Assembly (NCBI GenBank): GCA_965242605.1
Contig: CBDESS010000001.1
Span: 496,001 to 560,000 of the forward strand
Origin: JAAXHF01 sp965242605
GTDB taxonomy: Bacteria; Desulfobacterota; Binatia; Bin18
Reading direction: 5' to 3'
Length of the DNA: 64,000 nucleotides
Shown here: positions 43,162 through 52,814 of the stretch, in pieces
How the letters are laid out: the number at the start of each line of letters is the position of its first letter
Position numbering within the stretch: position 1 is the first letter of the stretch
Notes under the pieces: generated by a model
The model's input: only the letters and a program-made list of their open reading frames with translations
The model's database searches: none
Told to the model about the DNA's origin: nothing
Made by a program: the position numbers and the translations under genes

Positions 43162-44889
43162 TCAGCCCTGTCGGTGCGCCCGGTCCAGCATCTCACGGGC
43201 GTGGCGTTTGGCCTCGGCGGAGACCTCTAACCCGCCGAGCATCCGGGCCAACTCGTTGAGGCGTTCCCCTGTGGTGAGGCTTTTTGCCGAGGACACGGTC
43301 CGGCCGTTGGTCACGGTTTTGACCACGGTGTAGGCGTGCTCGGCAAAGGCCGCAATCTGGGGCAGGTGGGTGATGCATAAGACCTGACGCCGGGCCGCCA
43401 GAGATTTGAGGCGCTGGCCTAAGACCTCGGCTACGCCGCCACCCACGCCGGCGTCTACCTCGTCAAAAATCAGGGTTGGGGCTTCTCTGAGCTCAACGCT
43501 GAGGGCCTTGAGGGCCAGCATCAACCGCGACAGTTCGCCGCCCGAGGCGACCTTGACCAGGGGCAGCGCCGGCTCGCCAGGATTGGCCGACAGGAAAAAT
43601 TCGAGGCGATCACAGCCGGCGGGGCTGAGCCGCGCTTGGCCGCGGACAAACGGATTGGGCGGATGCTGAACATCTGGCGAAGCGTCCGGCTGGTGAAAGC
43701 GCACGCCGAAGTTTGCCCCGCGCATACCCAGACCGGCCAGCTCCTCACGCATCCGGGCTTCTAATGTCCGGGCCGCGTTCCGGCGCGCCTCGGACAGCTC
43801 GTGCGCCACTTGCCAGGCGGCCACGGCCGCGGCGTCTACCTCCCGGTCCAGGACGACCAAGTCCTCTTCATCCCTATCCAGAGCGGCTAACTCCTGGATG
43901 AACTGTTGGTGGCAGTCCACTACGGCCTCCACGCTGTTGCCGTATTTCTTTTTGAGCCGCGACAGCACGGCCAGACGGGAGTCAATTTCCTCTAGCCGTT
44001 CGGGATCGGGGGTCAAGCGCTGGCCGTATCTGTGCAGAGAGAGCGCGGCCTCTTCGAGCTGGGCCAGCCCGCTGTGTAACAGGTCAAGCACCTCGGACAG
44101 GCTGCCGTCAAGCCGGGCGCAGTCCTGGAGCTGGCTCAGGATGCGGCCTAAGCGGTCGGTCAACGCGTCCTCGCCAGAGGCCAGGGCGTGTTCACCGCCG
44201 GCTACGCCCTGCCGCAGCTTTTCGGCGTGCAGCAGCACAGTCTTCTCCTGCCGCAAGTTCTCCTCTTCCCCGGCCCGCAACTCGGCCCGGGCGATTTCGT
44301 CGATTTGAAACTGGAGCAACTCGGCCCGGGCGGCACGCTCCTGTCTGCCCTCGGTCAGCGCTTGCCGCCGTGACCACGCCTGGCGCAGCAGCTCGTAGTG
44401 CTGCCGCAGCTCGGCCAAGCGCGCGCCCAGCCCGGCAAACCCATCCAGCAGTGTTTGGGCCGCCTCGGCTTCAAGCAGGCTCTGTTGCTCGTGCTGGCCG
44501 TACATCTGGAGCAGCTCAACGCCCAGCCGGCGCAGCAGGCTCACCGTGGTCAGGGCACCGTTGCAGTAGACCCGCCCGCGGCCGGTGTAGGAGATCACCC
44601 GGCGGATCAAGACCTCTTCAGCGGCCGGATAGCCGCCGTCTTCCAACAGGCGGGCGATACCGCGGTCTGGATAGTCGTGAATATCGAACAGGGCCTCGAC
44701 CACCGCCTCTTGGGCTTTATGGCGGACCAGCTCGGCCGAGGCCCGCCCGCCAACCGCCAGGCTAAGCGCCTGCATCAACAGACTTTTGCCCGCCCCAGTC
44801 TCTCCGGTGATAACATTCAGCCCCGGCTCAAAGGACAGTTCGAGCTCGTCAATCAGGGCAAAATTCCTGATGTGCAGAGAACGCAGCAT
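43162..44889 (-). CDS. recN: DNA repair protein RecN
   Basis: A 575-residue SMC-like ATPase involved in double-strand-break repair. Walker A is GETGAGKSLLMQALSLAVGG (about 28-47) and the C-terminal part carries the ABC signature SGGELSRLMLALKAL, Walker B TLIFDEVDAGVGG and the D-loop/H-loop with CITHLPQIAAFAEH. A coiled-coil arm occupies about 155-380. The length matches RecN. It starts 17 bp after the upstream MMPL-cNMP gene, so the two are likely one transcript. Confidence 0.95.
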   Translation of the reverse strand: MLRSLHIRNFALIDELELSFEPGLNVITGETGAGKSLLMQALSLAVGGRASAELVRHKAQEAVVEALFDIHDYPDRGIARLLEDGGYPAAEEVLIRRVISYTGRGRVYCNGALTTVSLLRRLGVELLQMYGQHEQQSLLEAEAAQTLLDGFAGLGARLAELRQHYELLRQAWSRRQALTEGRQERAARAELLQFQIDEIARAELRAGEEENLRQEKTVLLHAEKLRQGVAGGEHALASGEDALTDRLGRILSQLQDCARLDGSLSEVLDLLHSGLAQLEEAALSLHRYGQRLTPDPERLEEIDSRLAVLSRLKKKYGNSVEAVVDCHQQFIQELAALDRDEEDLVVLDREVDAAAVAAWQVAHELSEARRNAARTLEARMREELAGLGMRGANFGVRFHQPDASPDVQHPPNPFVRGQARLSPAGCDRLEFFLSANPGEPALPLVKVASGGELSRLMLALKALSVELREAPTLIFDEVDAGVGGGVAEVLGQRLKSLAARRQVLCITHLPQIAAFAEHAYTVVKTVTNGRTVSSAKSLTTGERLNELARMLGGLEVSAEAKRHAREMLDRAHRQG

Positions 44890-44906
44890 GGGCCTGAGCG
44901 CCTGCG

Positions 44907-47660
44907 CTAAGCATCCTGCAAACGATCGCTCAGAATTCTGGCGATGTTCAAAAAAATCTTGGCCCCAGTGCGTGGATAGCGACGCTGCATGTGGGACAAA
45001 AAGCGCTCGTCAATAACAAGCGCCTCGACATCCTCAGCCGCAATCACATCGGCCGTCCGTTCCCGGCGGCGAATCAACCCCATCTCGCCAAACACGTCGC
45101 CCCGGCGGTGGACCCGGATGTGTCTCTTGTCGCCGTTGGCATGGACATACACATCGGCCGTACCCTTGACCAGGACAAACATCTCGTTGCCTATGTCCCC
45201 ACGCCGAATAATCGGCCGGCCACGCGAAAACGTTTTCAGCTCGCCCATCAGGGTGACCAGCTTGGCCTGAAAGGGCTGCAGCCCGGCAAACATCGGAATC
45301 GTCTTGTGCGGGTCTTGGCCCAATTTGAGGCGGAGCAGATCCCAGACAGTAATGATCTTCGTCGTGGCAATCATGGCCGGCAGCAACACCAGGTCGCCGA
45401 CCAGGGCTGCCCCTATAGTGACGGCGGACAGGATGCCGAACTCCTGAATCGGCACAAAACGCGAAAATCCCAGCACCGCAAAGCCGAGAAATACAATCAG
45501 GGTGGCAAACACGGCCGGTTTGCCAATCGTGGCCAGGGTCGCCAGCAGGGCGTGTTGCTGGTCGGAGGTGGTGCGCACCTCGGCGCTCAGACGGGTCATA
45601 AAATGGATCGTGTTATCGACCGCGATGCCGAGCGCGATTGAGGCCACAATGCTGGTACCGAGGTTCAGGACCGCGCCCGATAGACCCATCAGGCCAAAAA
45701 AGACCAGGATCGGAAACAGGTTGGGGATCATGGCGATCAGGCCGACCCGGACCGACAAAAACATGCCGGCCATCATCACAAAAATCACCGTCGCGGCCAG
45801 GGCTAGGCTCTGGACCTGGCCGGAAACAATGTCACCGGTGGTCTTGGTCAGCAGCACCAGGTTGCCGGTGGCCCGGACGCGGAGCTGGGGCGGAAAGGTA
45901 TTGGCGGCAAAGGTCTCAATCCGCTCAACCAGGGCCATGATATCGCTCGACTGCGACAAGGTGGTGCGGACCAGGATATTGGTCCGCGAAAAATCGATAT
46001 TGACCACCCGCGCAAAACTGCCCGGGCTGAGGGTGACGAGCTGCAACACGCCTCTCAACTGCTCAGGATTGTCCCAGAACGTGGCCTGGGTGCCGACCGC
46101 GGGGGCTTGGATCATCTCCCCCTCAGGCGAGACAATGAGGTCGCTATCGCCGCCGGACTGGGCACCGCGGTCGAGCAGCTCACAGTAGTCAACAAAGGAC
46201 ACCGTCTTGTCCACGCCGGGCTGGGCGTCCATATACATCTGTAAGTCTTTGATGCGCCGCAACGTCTCCCAGCGGTTGATGCTGTTCGGGCCGTCACCGT
46301 CAATAGCGACGTAAAACGCCATGCTGCCGACCAGATGCTCGTTGATCGCATCGGTGGCACGCCGAATGGGGTCGTCTGGCCGAAAAAAAGACTGAAAGTT
46401 GGAGTCAACCCGAATAGCAGCCGTCTGCCACACCGACACCCCGGCAATCAGCCCGCCCAGGATCAGGATGATCCGGCGCCGGCGAATGTCAAAATAACAC
46501 AGCCGGCGCAGGGCGGTACTCACCCGCGCCAAGTGCGCTCCGGGCCGAGACGCACCGCCGGCCGGCAGGGGCAGAAGGACCAGCCCGGCCGGCACGAGCA
46601 GCAGCGACAGACCGCAGGTCAACGCAATGCCAACGGCCGAGAACAGCCCCATGTGTTGGATGCTGACAATCGAGTTGACCGCCAGGGACAAAAAACCCAA
46701 CACCGTGGTCAGGGCGGTCAGGCAGATCGGTGGGCCGGCTGAACGCAGGGTCCCTAAGACTACCTCACGGGTGCTGCGGTCCGGGCCGGCCAGCTCGTAG
46801 TACTCGGCCACCACATGCAGCGAGTAGGCGGTACCGAGCACCAGCAGCAGCGGCGGCAGGGCCATACTACCCAGGCTCAGGCGATTGCCGCTCAGCACAA
46901 TAATTCCCAGCGTCCAGCTCAGGCTGACCACCACCGTCAACACCGGCAGCACGACCCCCCGCTTGGAGCGAAAGCTGAGGTATAAGACCACGATGATGAA
47001 CACCAGGGTCAGGGGAACAAAACGGGCCAGGTCTTGCCGCATGCCGGTTATTGAGTAGACCTTGAGGTGGGGCAGACCGGTGTAGTACACGCGCTCAGGA
47101 CCGCTCTCTTGGTCAAGCAGGGTGACGACTTTGTCATCAATCTCCAGCCGCAAGAACTCGTCGTCGTTCATCTCGGCAAAAATGATGTTAATGGCAGCGG
47201 CCCGGCCGTCGGGTGCTACCAGATTTTTGAGATACATGGGCCGGTCGGCCAGGGTATCTCTGAGGGCCGCCAGTTCAGCCGGGGTATTCGGAATCCGGGG
47301 CATCAGTAGCGGCGGGTCAAGCACATTGGCAACCGGATCAACCGCATTGGCCAGGCTGATCACGTCATCTACGCCTTCAATGGCCTTGAGCTGTTCACTC
47401 AGGCGGGCGATTTTTTGCAGGGTCTCAGGGGTGTAGATGGTATCGGCAACAAGGCCCACCACCCCGATCTCGTCGCTGCCGAACAGTTGGCGAATCTCGG
47501 CGTAATACTGCGAGTCGGTATTGTCGCCGGGCAGCAGGCTCTCGACCGAACTGTCGAGTTGAATGTGTCGCGCAGACCAGCCGAACAAGCCGGTCAGCAG
47601 CAGAATCAGGCCCAGGATCAGCTTCGGTCTGTCCACAATCAGGCCATACACACGTTCCAT
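44907..47660 (-). CDS. MMPL/RND-type transporter with C-terminal cyclic-nucleotide-binding domain
   Basis: A 917-residue membrane protein. Two MMPL repeats, each with a large periplasmic loop and about five or six helices, are seen: helices at about 15-35 and 210-370, then about 385-405 and 605-760. The proton-relay-type region LGTAYSLHVVAEYYEL lies in the first repeat and LGIAVDNTIHFMTRL in the second. From about residue 790 there is a cNMP-binding/Crp-like domain: GRPIIRRGDIGNEMFVLVKG, HRRGDVFGEMGLIRRRERTA. MMPL proteins often export hopanoids or other lipids; direct nucleotide control of such an exporter is inferred from the fusion. It lies upstream of recN. Confidence 0.88.
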   Translation of the reverse strand: MERVYGLIVDRPKLILGLILLLTGLFGWSARHIQLDSSVESLLPGDNTDSQYYAEIRQLFGSDEIGVVGLVADTIYTPETLQKIARLSEQLKAIEGVDDVISLANAVDPVANVLDPPLLMPRIPNTPAELAALRDTLADRPMYLKNLVAPDGRAAAINIIFAEMNDDEFLRLEIDDKVVTLLDQESGPERVYYTGLPHLKVYSITGMRQDLARFVPLTLVFIIVVLYLSFRSKRGVVLPVLTVVVSLSWTLGIIVLSGNRLSLGSMALPPLLLVLGTAYSLHVVAEYYELAGPDRSTREVVLGTLRSAGPPICLTALTTVLGFLSLAVNSIVSIQHMGLFSAVGIALTCGLSLLLVPAGLVLLPLPAGGASRPGAHLARVSTALRRLCYFDIRRRRIILILGGLIAGVSVWQTAAIRVDSNFQSFFRPDDPIRRATDAINEHLVGSMAFYVAIDGDGPNSINRWETLRRIKDLQMYMDAQPGVDKTVSFVDYCELLDRGAQSGGDSDLIVSPEGEMIQAPAVGTQATFWDNPEQLRGVLQLVTLSPGSFARVVNIDFSRTNILVRTTLSQSSDIMALVERIETFAANTFPPQLRVRATGNLVLLTKTTGDIVSGQVQSLALAATVIFVMMAGMFLSVRVGLIAMIPNLFPILVFFGLMGLSGAVLNLGTSIVASIALGIAVDNTIHFMTRLSAEVRTTSDQQHALLATLATIGKPAVFATLIVFLGFAVLGFSRFVPIQEFGILSAVTIGAALVGDLVLLPAMIATTKIITVWDLLRLKLGQDPHKTIPMFAGLQPFQAKLVTLMGELKTFSRGRPIIRRGDIGNEMFVLVKGTADVYVHANGDKRHIRVHRRGDVFGEMGLIRRRERTADVIAAEDVEALVIDERFLSHMQRRYPRTGAKIFLNIARILSDRLQDA

Positions 47661-47760
47661 CTTCTCAGGCCATATACCTCAGACCACGCGTGAAGAGAAC
47701 CGGGGAAGCGAGTATGGGTCAGCTTGATCAATACTATCAGCATGACATAAAGACACCATG

Positions 47761-49290
47761 TCCAACAGCCAACAGGCTGAGCCTGCCCAGGACGAGTTTT
47801 CCCAAACCCGGGCCCGCTCGGCCAGCCTGATTGAAATCAACCAACTCCCGATGGGCCCGGTCAAAGCCGGGGTACCTGCTCAGAGCCATCCTCGGCTCGG
47901 CCATTCACCTCTTCTCGGCCCAGGGCTGTAGCCTGGGATCGATGAGGCCGCCGGACAGCTGGCCTTCACGGCTATGGAGGGCGAGGCCAGGGTCGAAGAG
48001 TTTCGGATTGAGCTCGGCCAGGATATTGCCGCTCGGGTGGCCCAGACCGGCCAGCCCCTGGTGAGTAATGACGTGTCCAAGGACTCCCGCCGGTTTGACG
48101 GGGTGGATCAGAAAACCGGCTTTCAGACCACATCAAGTCTGTGTGTCCCGCTCAAACAGCGCGACCGGATCATCGGGGTGATTGAGGCCCTGAACACCAC
48201 CAGGGCCGACAGGTTTAGTCGGGCCGATATGGAACTTCTGCTGGCGTTTGGCGGCTTGGCCGCCACCGCTCTGACCCGGGCCCGGGCTTTTACCACAGTC
48301 CGCAACGCCAAGGTCGCCTTTCAAGAGCTCATCCAGGACCGCTATCTGACTTGCCGGGCCGAGCAGCAGCATGGGGGAAGTCCTGCGGCTGGCCCGGGCC
48401 ACCACGGCCACGCCTTCAACTGTCCTGCTGTTGGGTGAGAGCGGCACCGGCAAAGAAGTGGTGGCCCGGGCCAGCCACCCAGTGGAGCCCCCGCGCCGGC
48501 CAGCCGTTTATTGCGGTCAACTGCACAGCGCTGTCGCCCGAGCTACTCGAGAGCGATCTGTTCGGCCATGAGCGGGGCACGTTTACCGGGGCGACCGGCC
48601 AGAAGAAGGGCAGGTTTGAGCTGGCCGATGGGGGGACTCTTTTTTCAGACGAGATCGGCGACTTGGCTCCCAACCTCCAGGTCAAGTTGCTGCGCGTGCT
48701 CCAAGAGCGCGAATTTCAGCGGCTGGGGGGCCCTCGAGATTCGGGTCAATGTCCGGATTCTGGCCGCCACGAACCGTGACCTCCACCACGCCATGCAGAC
48801 CGGCGGTTTTGGCAGGATTTGTACTACCGGCTCAACGTTGTGTCGCTAACCTTGCCGGCCCTGCGTGACCGGAAGGCCGACATTCCCGGCCTGACGCACC
48901 ATTTCCTGGAACAGAGCTGCCGGGAGATGAAACGCCCCCAACTCGGCCTAGAGCCGGGCGTCTTGCCGGTTCTGCAAGCCTACCCCTGGCCGGGCAAGGT
49001 GCGGGAACTGCCAAACGCGATTGAGCGGGCGGTGGTATTGGCCACAGACCCGGACATGAGCATCACCGACCTGCCGGCCGAGATTCGCCCCTCACGCCAT
49101 GAGTCACCCGACGAACGGACCAGCCTGCCGGACGACGGGGTGCCGCTGTCCGCAGCGGTTGAAGCATTCAAATGCCGGCGCGTACAACGCACTCTGGAGC
49201 AAACGGGCGGGAATCAAACCGAAGCCGCCCGGCGGCTCGGCCTGCCCCAGTCAAACTTGTCACGGTTACGGGTTTCTCTATCGCTCGCCC
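47761..49290 (+). pseudogene. Sigma-54-dependent activator (GAF-AAA+-HTH), multiply frameshifted
   Basis: Homology to a NifA/NorR-like regulator continues along this whole segment but jumps frame at about 47865, 47935, 48355, 48475, 48725 and 48825. Pieces in order are a GAF domain (ARVAQTGQPLVSNDVSKDSR, PLKQRDRIIGVIEALNTT), Walker A (GESGTGKEVVARA), GERGTFTGATGQ-like HERGTFTGATGQKKGRFELA, ADGGTLFSDEIGDL, LRVLQEREFQRLGG, LPALRDRKADIPGLTHHFLE and a Fis-type helix-turn-helix (LEQTGGNQTEAARRLGLPQS). No single frame encodes a working protein. Intact neighbours argue against general poor sequence quality. Its end overlaps the nadK stop on the other strand. Confidence 0.85.
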
Positions 49291-50144
49291 CAGCGCAGCT
49301 TATTGCGGAGTACGTCAAAATAGGTCCGATTGGGGGACTTAATCAAAGACACGGTGATGTCAGAGCGTGTCATGCTCACCCGGTCGCCGCCCCTGAGCGG
49401 GTGGCCCTCTTGGCCATCCAGGGTCATGATGACATCTTCTTCCGCGGTTTGCAGGATGACGTGGATATCGGTACGGTCGGACAGAATAATCGGTCGATTG
49501 GTGAGGGTGTGGGGACAGATCGGGGTCAGGACGACCACTCGAACGGCCGGGTCAATAATCGGGCCGCCAGCCGATAGGGAATAGGCAGTCGAACCGGTCG
49601 GCGTAGCAACGATCAGGCCGTCGGCCTTGTAGGTACACAGATATTGCTGATCGACCCAGGTTTCGAGGTCAAGGATACGCGCCAGCGCGCCTTTGTTAAT
49701 CACCACATCGTTCAGGACCTGGAAGACGCCGACCGGTTCGTTGTCGCGCGTCAGCGTCGTTTGCAGCAGGCTGCGCCGCTCGACCTCAAAGTCTCCCTCC
49801 AACACCCGCTCCAGGGTGGCCAGGAGTTCATCGGTCGTCGTTTCGGTCAGAAAACCCAGCTCGCCCAGATTGACCCCCAGGATGGGGACCTCACGCTGAA
49901 TGGTCCGCCGGGCAACGCTCAGCAGCGTGCCGTCACCGCCGAGCACAATAGTCAGGTCTGCACGCTCCATGATCTCGACCTTGCGCCAGCCCCGGCTGAG
50001 GCCGATCTCATGGCTGGTATTATCCTCGGCCCAAATGGTCTTGCCCCGCTGCTGGAGCCAAGCCACCACCTCACGGCCCAGCGCGGCGACTTCCGGCTGA
50101 TTGCGTTTGATGACCAGCCCGATGTTTTTCCCGATGGTTTGCAT
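49278..50144 (-). CDS. nadK: NAD kinase
   Basis: A 288-residue NAD kinase, which phosphorylates NAD to NADP. The GGDGT motif is present (Asp71, in IVLGGDGTLLSVARR), along with LGVNLGELGFLTE (about 90-102), the NDVVINKG segment and the substrate loop TPTGSTAYSLSAGGPI (about 185-200). I chose the ATG at 50144 over an in-frame start at 50225. It is divergent from rarA with 79 bp between starts. Confidence 0.95.
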   Translation of the reverse strand: MQTIGKNIGLVIKRNQPEVAALGREVVAWLQQRGKTIWAEDNTSHEIGLSRGWRKVEIMERADLTIVLGGDGTLLSVARRTIQREVPILGVNLGELGFLTETTTDELLATLERVLEGDFEVERRSLLQTTLTRDNEPVGVFQVLNDVVINKGALARILDLETWVDQQYLCTYKADGLIVATPTGSTAYSLSAGGPIIDPAVRVVVLTPICPHTLTNRPIILSDRTDIHVILQTAEEDVIMTLDGQEGHPLRGGDRVSMTRSDITVSLIKSPNRTYFDVLRNKLRWGER

Positions 50145-50208
50145 ATCCGTCGCCACCTCAGACCCGTCAAGACAGGGTACCCCTCCCTGTTTTTCTGTTC
50201 GCCTGGCG

Positions 50209-50224
50209 TATAATGGTGTTGACA
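50209..50224 (+). promoter_or_regulatory. Candidate rarA promoter, possibly leaderless
   Basis: A perfect TATAAT at 50209-50214 is followed only nine bases later by the rarA ATG at 50224, so transcription would begin at or within a few bases of the start codon. The -35 region 17 bp upstream is weak (CCTGTT at 50186-50191). No ribosome site is visible ahead of the ATG, which agrees with a leaderless message. Confidence 0.45.
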
Positions 50225-51567
50225 TGCCGACACAGCACCCGGACCTGTTCGTTCATAGTGCCGCAAAGGCGACGGCTGAAAAAGCCCCTTTGGCCGAACG
50301 GATGCGCCCCCGCACGGTTGACGAGTATGTGGGCCAGGCTCACCTGCTGGGTCCGGGTCGCGTGTTGCGCCACATGATCGAACGCCGCCGCCTGGCGTCG
50401 CTGCTCCTGTGGGGGCCACCCGGCAGCGGGAAAACCAGCTTGGCCAACCTCCTCGTCAGGACAGTCGGCGCGCCGTTTGCGTCGTTCTCGGCCGTGTTGT
50501 CGGGGGTGAAGGAGCTGCGTCAGATTCTCGACCGGGCCCGGCACCAGCAACAGCGGCACGCCACCCCGACTGTGCTGTTTGTGGACGAAATCCACCGCTT
50601 TAGCAAAGCCCAGCAGGACGCGTTTTTACCCCACGTTGAACAGGGTTTGATAGTCCTGCTGGGCGCAACCACCGAAAACCCGTCGTTTGAGGTCATCCCA
50701 CCGCTCTTGTCCCGGGCCCGAGTGCTGGTGCTCGAGGCGCTCGGCCCGGACGAGCTGAAAACCATCCTGACCCGCGCCCTGCACGACACCGAGCGCGGCC
50801 TCGGCGAGCACGGCCTGAGCGCCGATGCGGCGAGCCTCGACTTTCTGGTTCAGCACAGTCAGGGAGACGCCCGGATTGCGCTCGGCAGCCTCGAAGTGGC
50901 GGTCGGTCTGGCCGTGCAGAAGCGGCTCAGCCGGCTCGACCTGAGCCTGGTTGAGGAAGCCGCCCAGCACAAAGCGCTGCGCTACGACAAGGGCGGCGAA
51001 GAGCACTACAACGTCATTTCGGCGTTTATCAAAAGCCTGCGCGGGAGCGACCCCGACGCGGCCGTGTACTGGCTGATGCGGATGCTGGAGGCCGGCGAAG
51101 ACCCGCTCTTTGTTGTCCGGCGGATGGTCATCTTTGCCGCCGAAGATATCGGCAACGCCGACCCCCAGGCCCTCTCCTTAGCCCTTGCGGCAAAAGACGC
51201 GGTACATTTTGTCGGTCTGCCCGAGGCCCGCATCCCGCTCGCTCAGGTCGCCACCTATCTGGCCACCGCGCCAAAATCGAACGCCGCGTATGCGGCCATG
51301 CAGGTTGCGCTTGGCGATGTCCACCAGCACGGCCCCCTCCCCGTACCGCTCCACCTGCGGAACGCCCCGACCAAACTGATGCAGGACCTAGGCTACGGCA
51401 AAGGCTATCAGTACGCCCACGATCACGCCGATGCGGTCATTGACCAGCAACATCTGCCCGACGCCCTGACCGACCGACGCTATTACCACCCCAGCGACAG
51501 AGGTCACGAAAAAACGATTCAGCAACGGATGGACGAGCGAGCACAACGCCGCCAGGGTAAACGATAA
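50224..51567 (+). CDS. rarA: Replication-associated recombination protein A (RarA/MgsA)
   Basis: A 447-residue AAA+ clamp-loader-like ATPase acting at stalled replication forks. It begins its conserved part with PLAERMRPRTVDEYVGQAHLL (split; about 22-42). Walker A is WGPPGSGKTSLANLL (about 62-76), Walker B FVDEIHRFSKAQQDAFLPHV (about 119-138), and sensor 1 LLGATTENPSFEV. The C-terminal tetramerisation domain contains KSLRGSDPDAAVYWLMRMLE. Length matches the family. The start is fixed by the homology and by the adjacent promoter. Confidence 0.95.
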   Translation: MPTQHPDLFVHSAAKATAEKAPLAERMRPRTVDEYVGQAHLLGPGRVLRHMIERRRLASLLLWGPPGSGKTSLANLLVRTVGAPFASFSAVLSGVKELRQILDRARHQQQRHATPTVLFVDEIHRFSKAQQDAFLPHVEQGLIVLLGATTENPSFEVIPPLLSRARVLVLEALGPDELKTILTRALHDTERGLGEHGLSADAASLDFLVQHSQGDARIALGSLEVAVGLAVQKRLSRLDLSLVEEAAQHKALRYDKGGEEHYNVISAFIKSLRGSDPDAAVYWLMRMLEAGEDPLFVVRRMVIFAAEDIGNADPQALSLALAAKDAVHFVGLPEARIPLAQVATYLATAPKSNAAYAAMQVALGDVHQHGPLPVPLHLRNAPTKLMQDLGYGKGYQYAHDHADAVIDQQHLPDALTDRRYYHPSDRGHEKTIQQRMDERAQRRQGKR

Positions 51568-51650
51568 GCTCTTCTTGCGACAAGCTCTTCCTGCATAGAT
51601 TGCTCATCGCCCACCCTGAAAACGCCATCGCTGAAAAAAAGGAGAAACCC

Positions 51651-52805
51651 ATGCCTACCCCCCAGGCTTTTACGATCGACATTCCCGAGGCCGCCCTGAC
51701 CGACCTAGGGCAGCGCCTCAACCAAGTCCGCTGGCCGGCTGGAGAAATCCCCGGCTCAGACTGGGACTATGGGGCGAACATGGCCTATATCAAACAGCTC
51801 GTCGAGTATTGGCGGACCGAGTATGACTGGCGCGCCCAGGAACGGTGCCTCAACCAGTGGCCGCACTTTACCGTCAGCCTGGACGGCCAGCAGCTCCATT
51901 TCATGCATATCAAAGGCAAGGGCCCCAAGCCGCTGCCGCTGATTCTCTCGCACGGCTGGCCCGGCTCGTTTTATGAGTTCATGGAGGTGATTGGGCCGCT
52001 CAGCGACCCAGCGGCCCACGGCGGGGACCCGGCCGACGCCTTTGATCTGGTCGTGCCGTCACTGCCCGGCTACGGCTTCTCAGCCCCGACCCAGCAGCGC
52101 CGGGTCACTATCAGCTGCATGGCCGACTGGTTTGCCAGGCTGATGGGCGAGGTGCTGGGCTATCGTCGCTACGGGGCCCAGGGCGGCGACTGGGGGGCGC
52201 TGGTCACGTCCCGTTTAGGCTTTGCCTATCCCCACAACCTGGTCGGCATTCATCTCAATATGGTCGGCCTCGCCCCCCACCCGGCCAAGCGCCACAATTT
52301 GTCCCCAGCCGAGCAGGCGTGGCTCAAGGAGATGGACGGCTGGCGGCGCGAAGAAACCGGCTACCAGGGTATTCAGGGCACAAAGCCGCAGACCCTGGCC
52401 TTTGGGCTGAACGATTCTCCGGTTGGCCTGTGCGCCTGGATTGTGGAAAAGTTTCGGACCTGGAGCGACTGCGGGGGCAACCCTGAGCGATCCTACACCA
52501 AAGATCAGATGTTGACCAATGTCATGATCTACTGGCTGACCCAGACGATCCACTCGTCAACCCGTCTGTATTACGAGGAACGCCACCACCCGTGGCGGCT
52601 GGGGCGGGATGAGCGGGTGGGCGTTCCAACCGGTATCGCCGCCTTTCCCAAGGAGCTGGCCCGGCCGCCGCGCGAGTGGGCCGAGCGCGCCTACAATGTC
52701 GCCCACTGGACGGATATGCCGGCCGGCGGGCATTTTGCCGCTATGGAAAAACCCGAGCTGCTGACCAACGATATTCGGGCCTTTTTTCGTCGGCTGCGCG
52801 GCTAA
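51651..52805 (+). CDS. Epoxide hydrolase (microsomal type, EHN domain)
   Basis: A 384-residue alpha/beta-hydrolase with an N-terminal EHN domain (about 5-110), as in microsomal epoxide hydrolases. The oxyanion-hole motif is HGWPGSFYEF (101-110), the nucleophile is Asp180 in AQGGDWGALV, and the catalytic His is in AGGHFAAMEKPE near residue 365. The lid tyrosines that activate the epoxide are probably in the SSTRLYYEE region (about 303-311). I chose the ATG at 51651, preceded by AAAAAAAGGAGAAACCC. It is followed at 9 bp by a GST gene; paired epoxide hydrolase and GST suggest electrophile detoxification. Confidence 0.9.
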   Translation: MPTPQAFTIDIPEAALTDLGQRLNQVRWPAGEIPGSDWDYGANMAYIKQLVEYWRTEYDWRAQERCLNQWPHFTVSLDGQQLHFMHIKGKGPKPLPLILSHGWPGSFYEFMEVIGPLSDPAAHGGDPADAFDLVVPSLPGYGFSAPTQQRRVTISCMADWFARLMGEVLGYRRYGAQGGDWGALVTSRLGFAYPHNLVGIHLNMVGLAPHPAKRHNLSPAEQAWLKEMDGWRREETGYQGIQGTKPQTLAFGLNDSPVGLCAWIVEKFRTWSDCGGNPERSYTKDQMLTNVMIYWLTQTIHSSTRLYYEERHHPWRLGRDERVGVPTGIAAFPKELARPPREWAERAYNVAHWTDMPAGGHFAAMEKPELLTNDIRAFFRRLRG

Positions 52806-52814
52806 GGACCGGAG

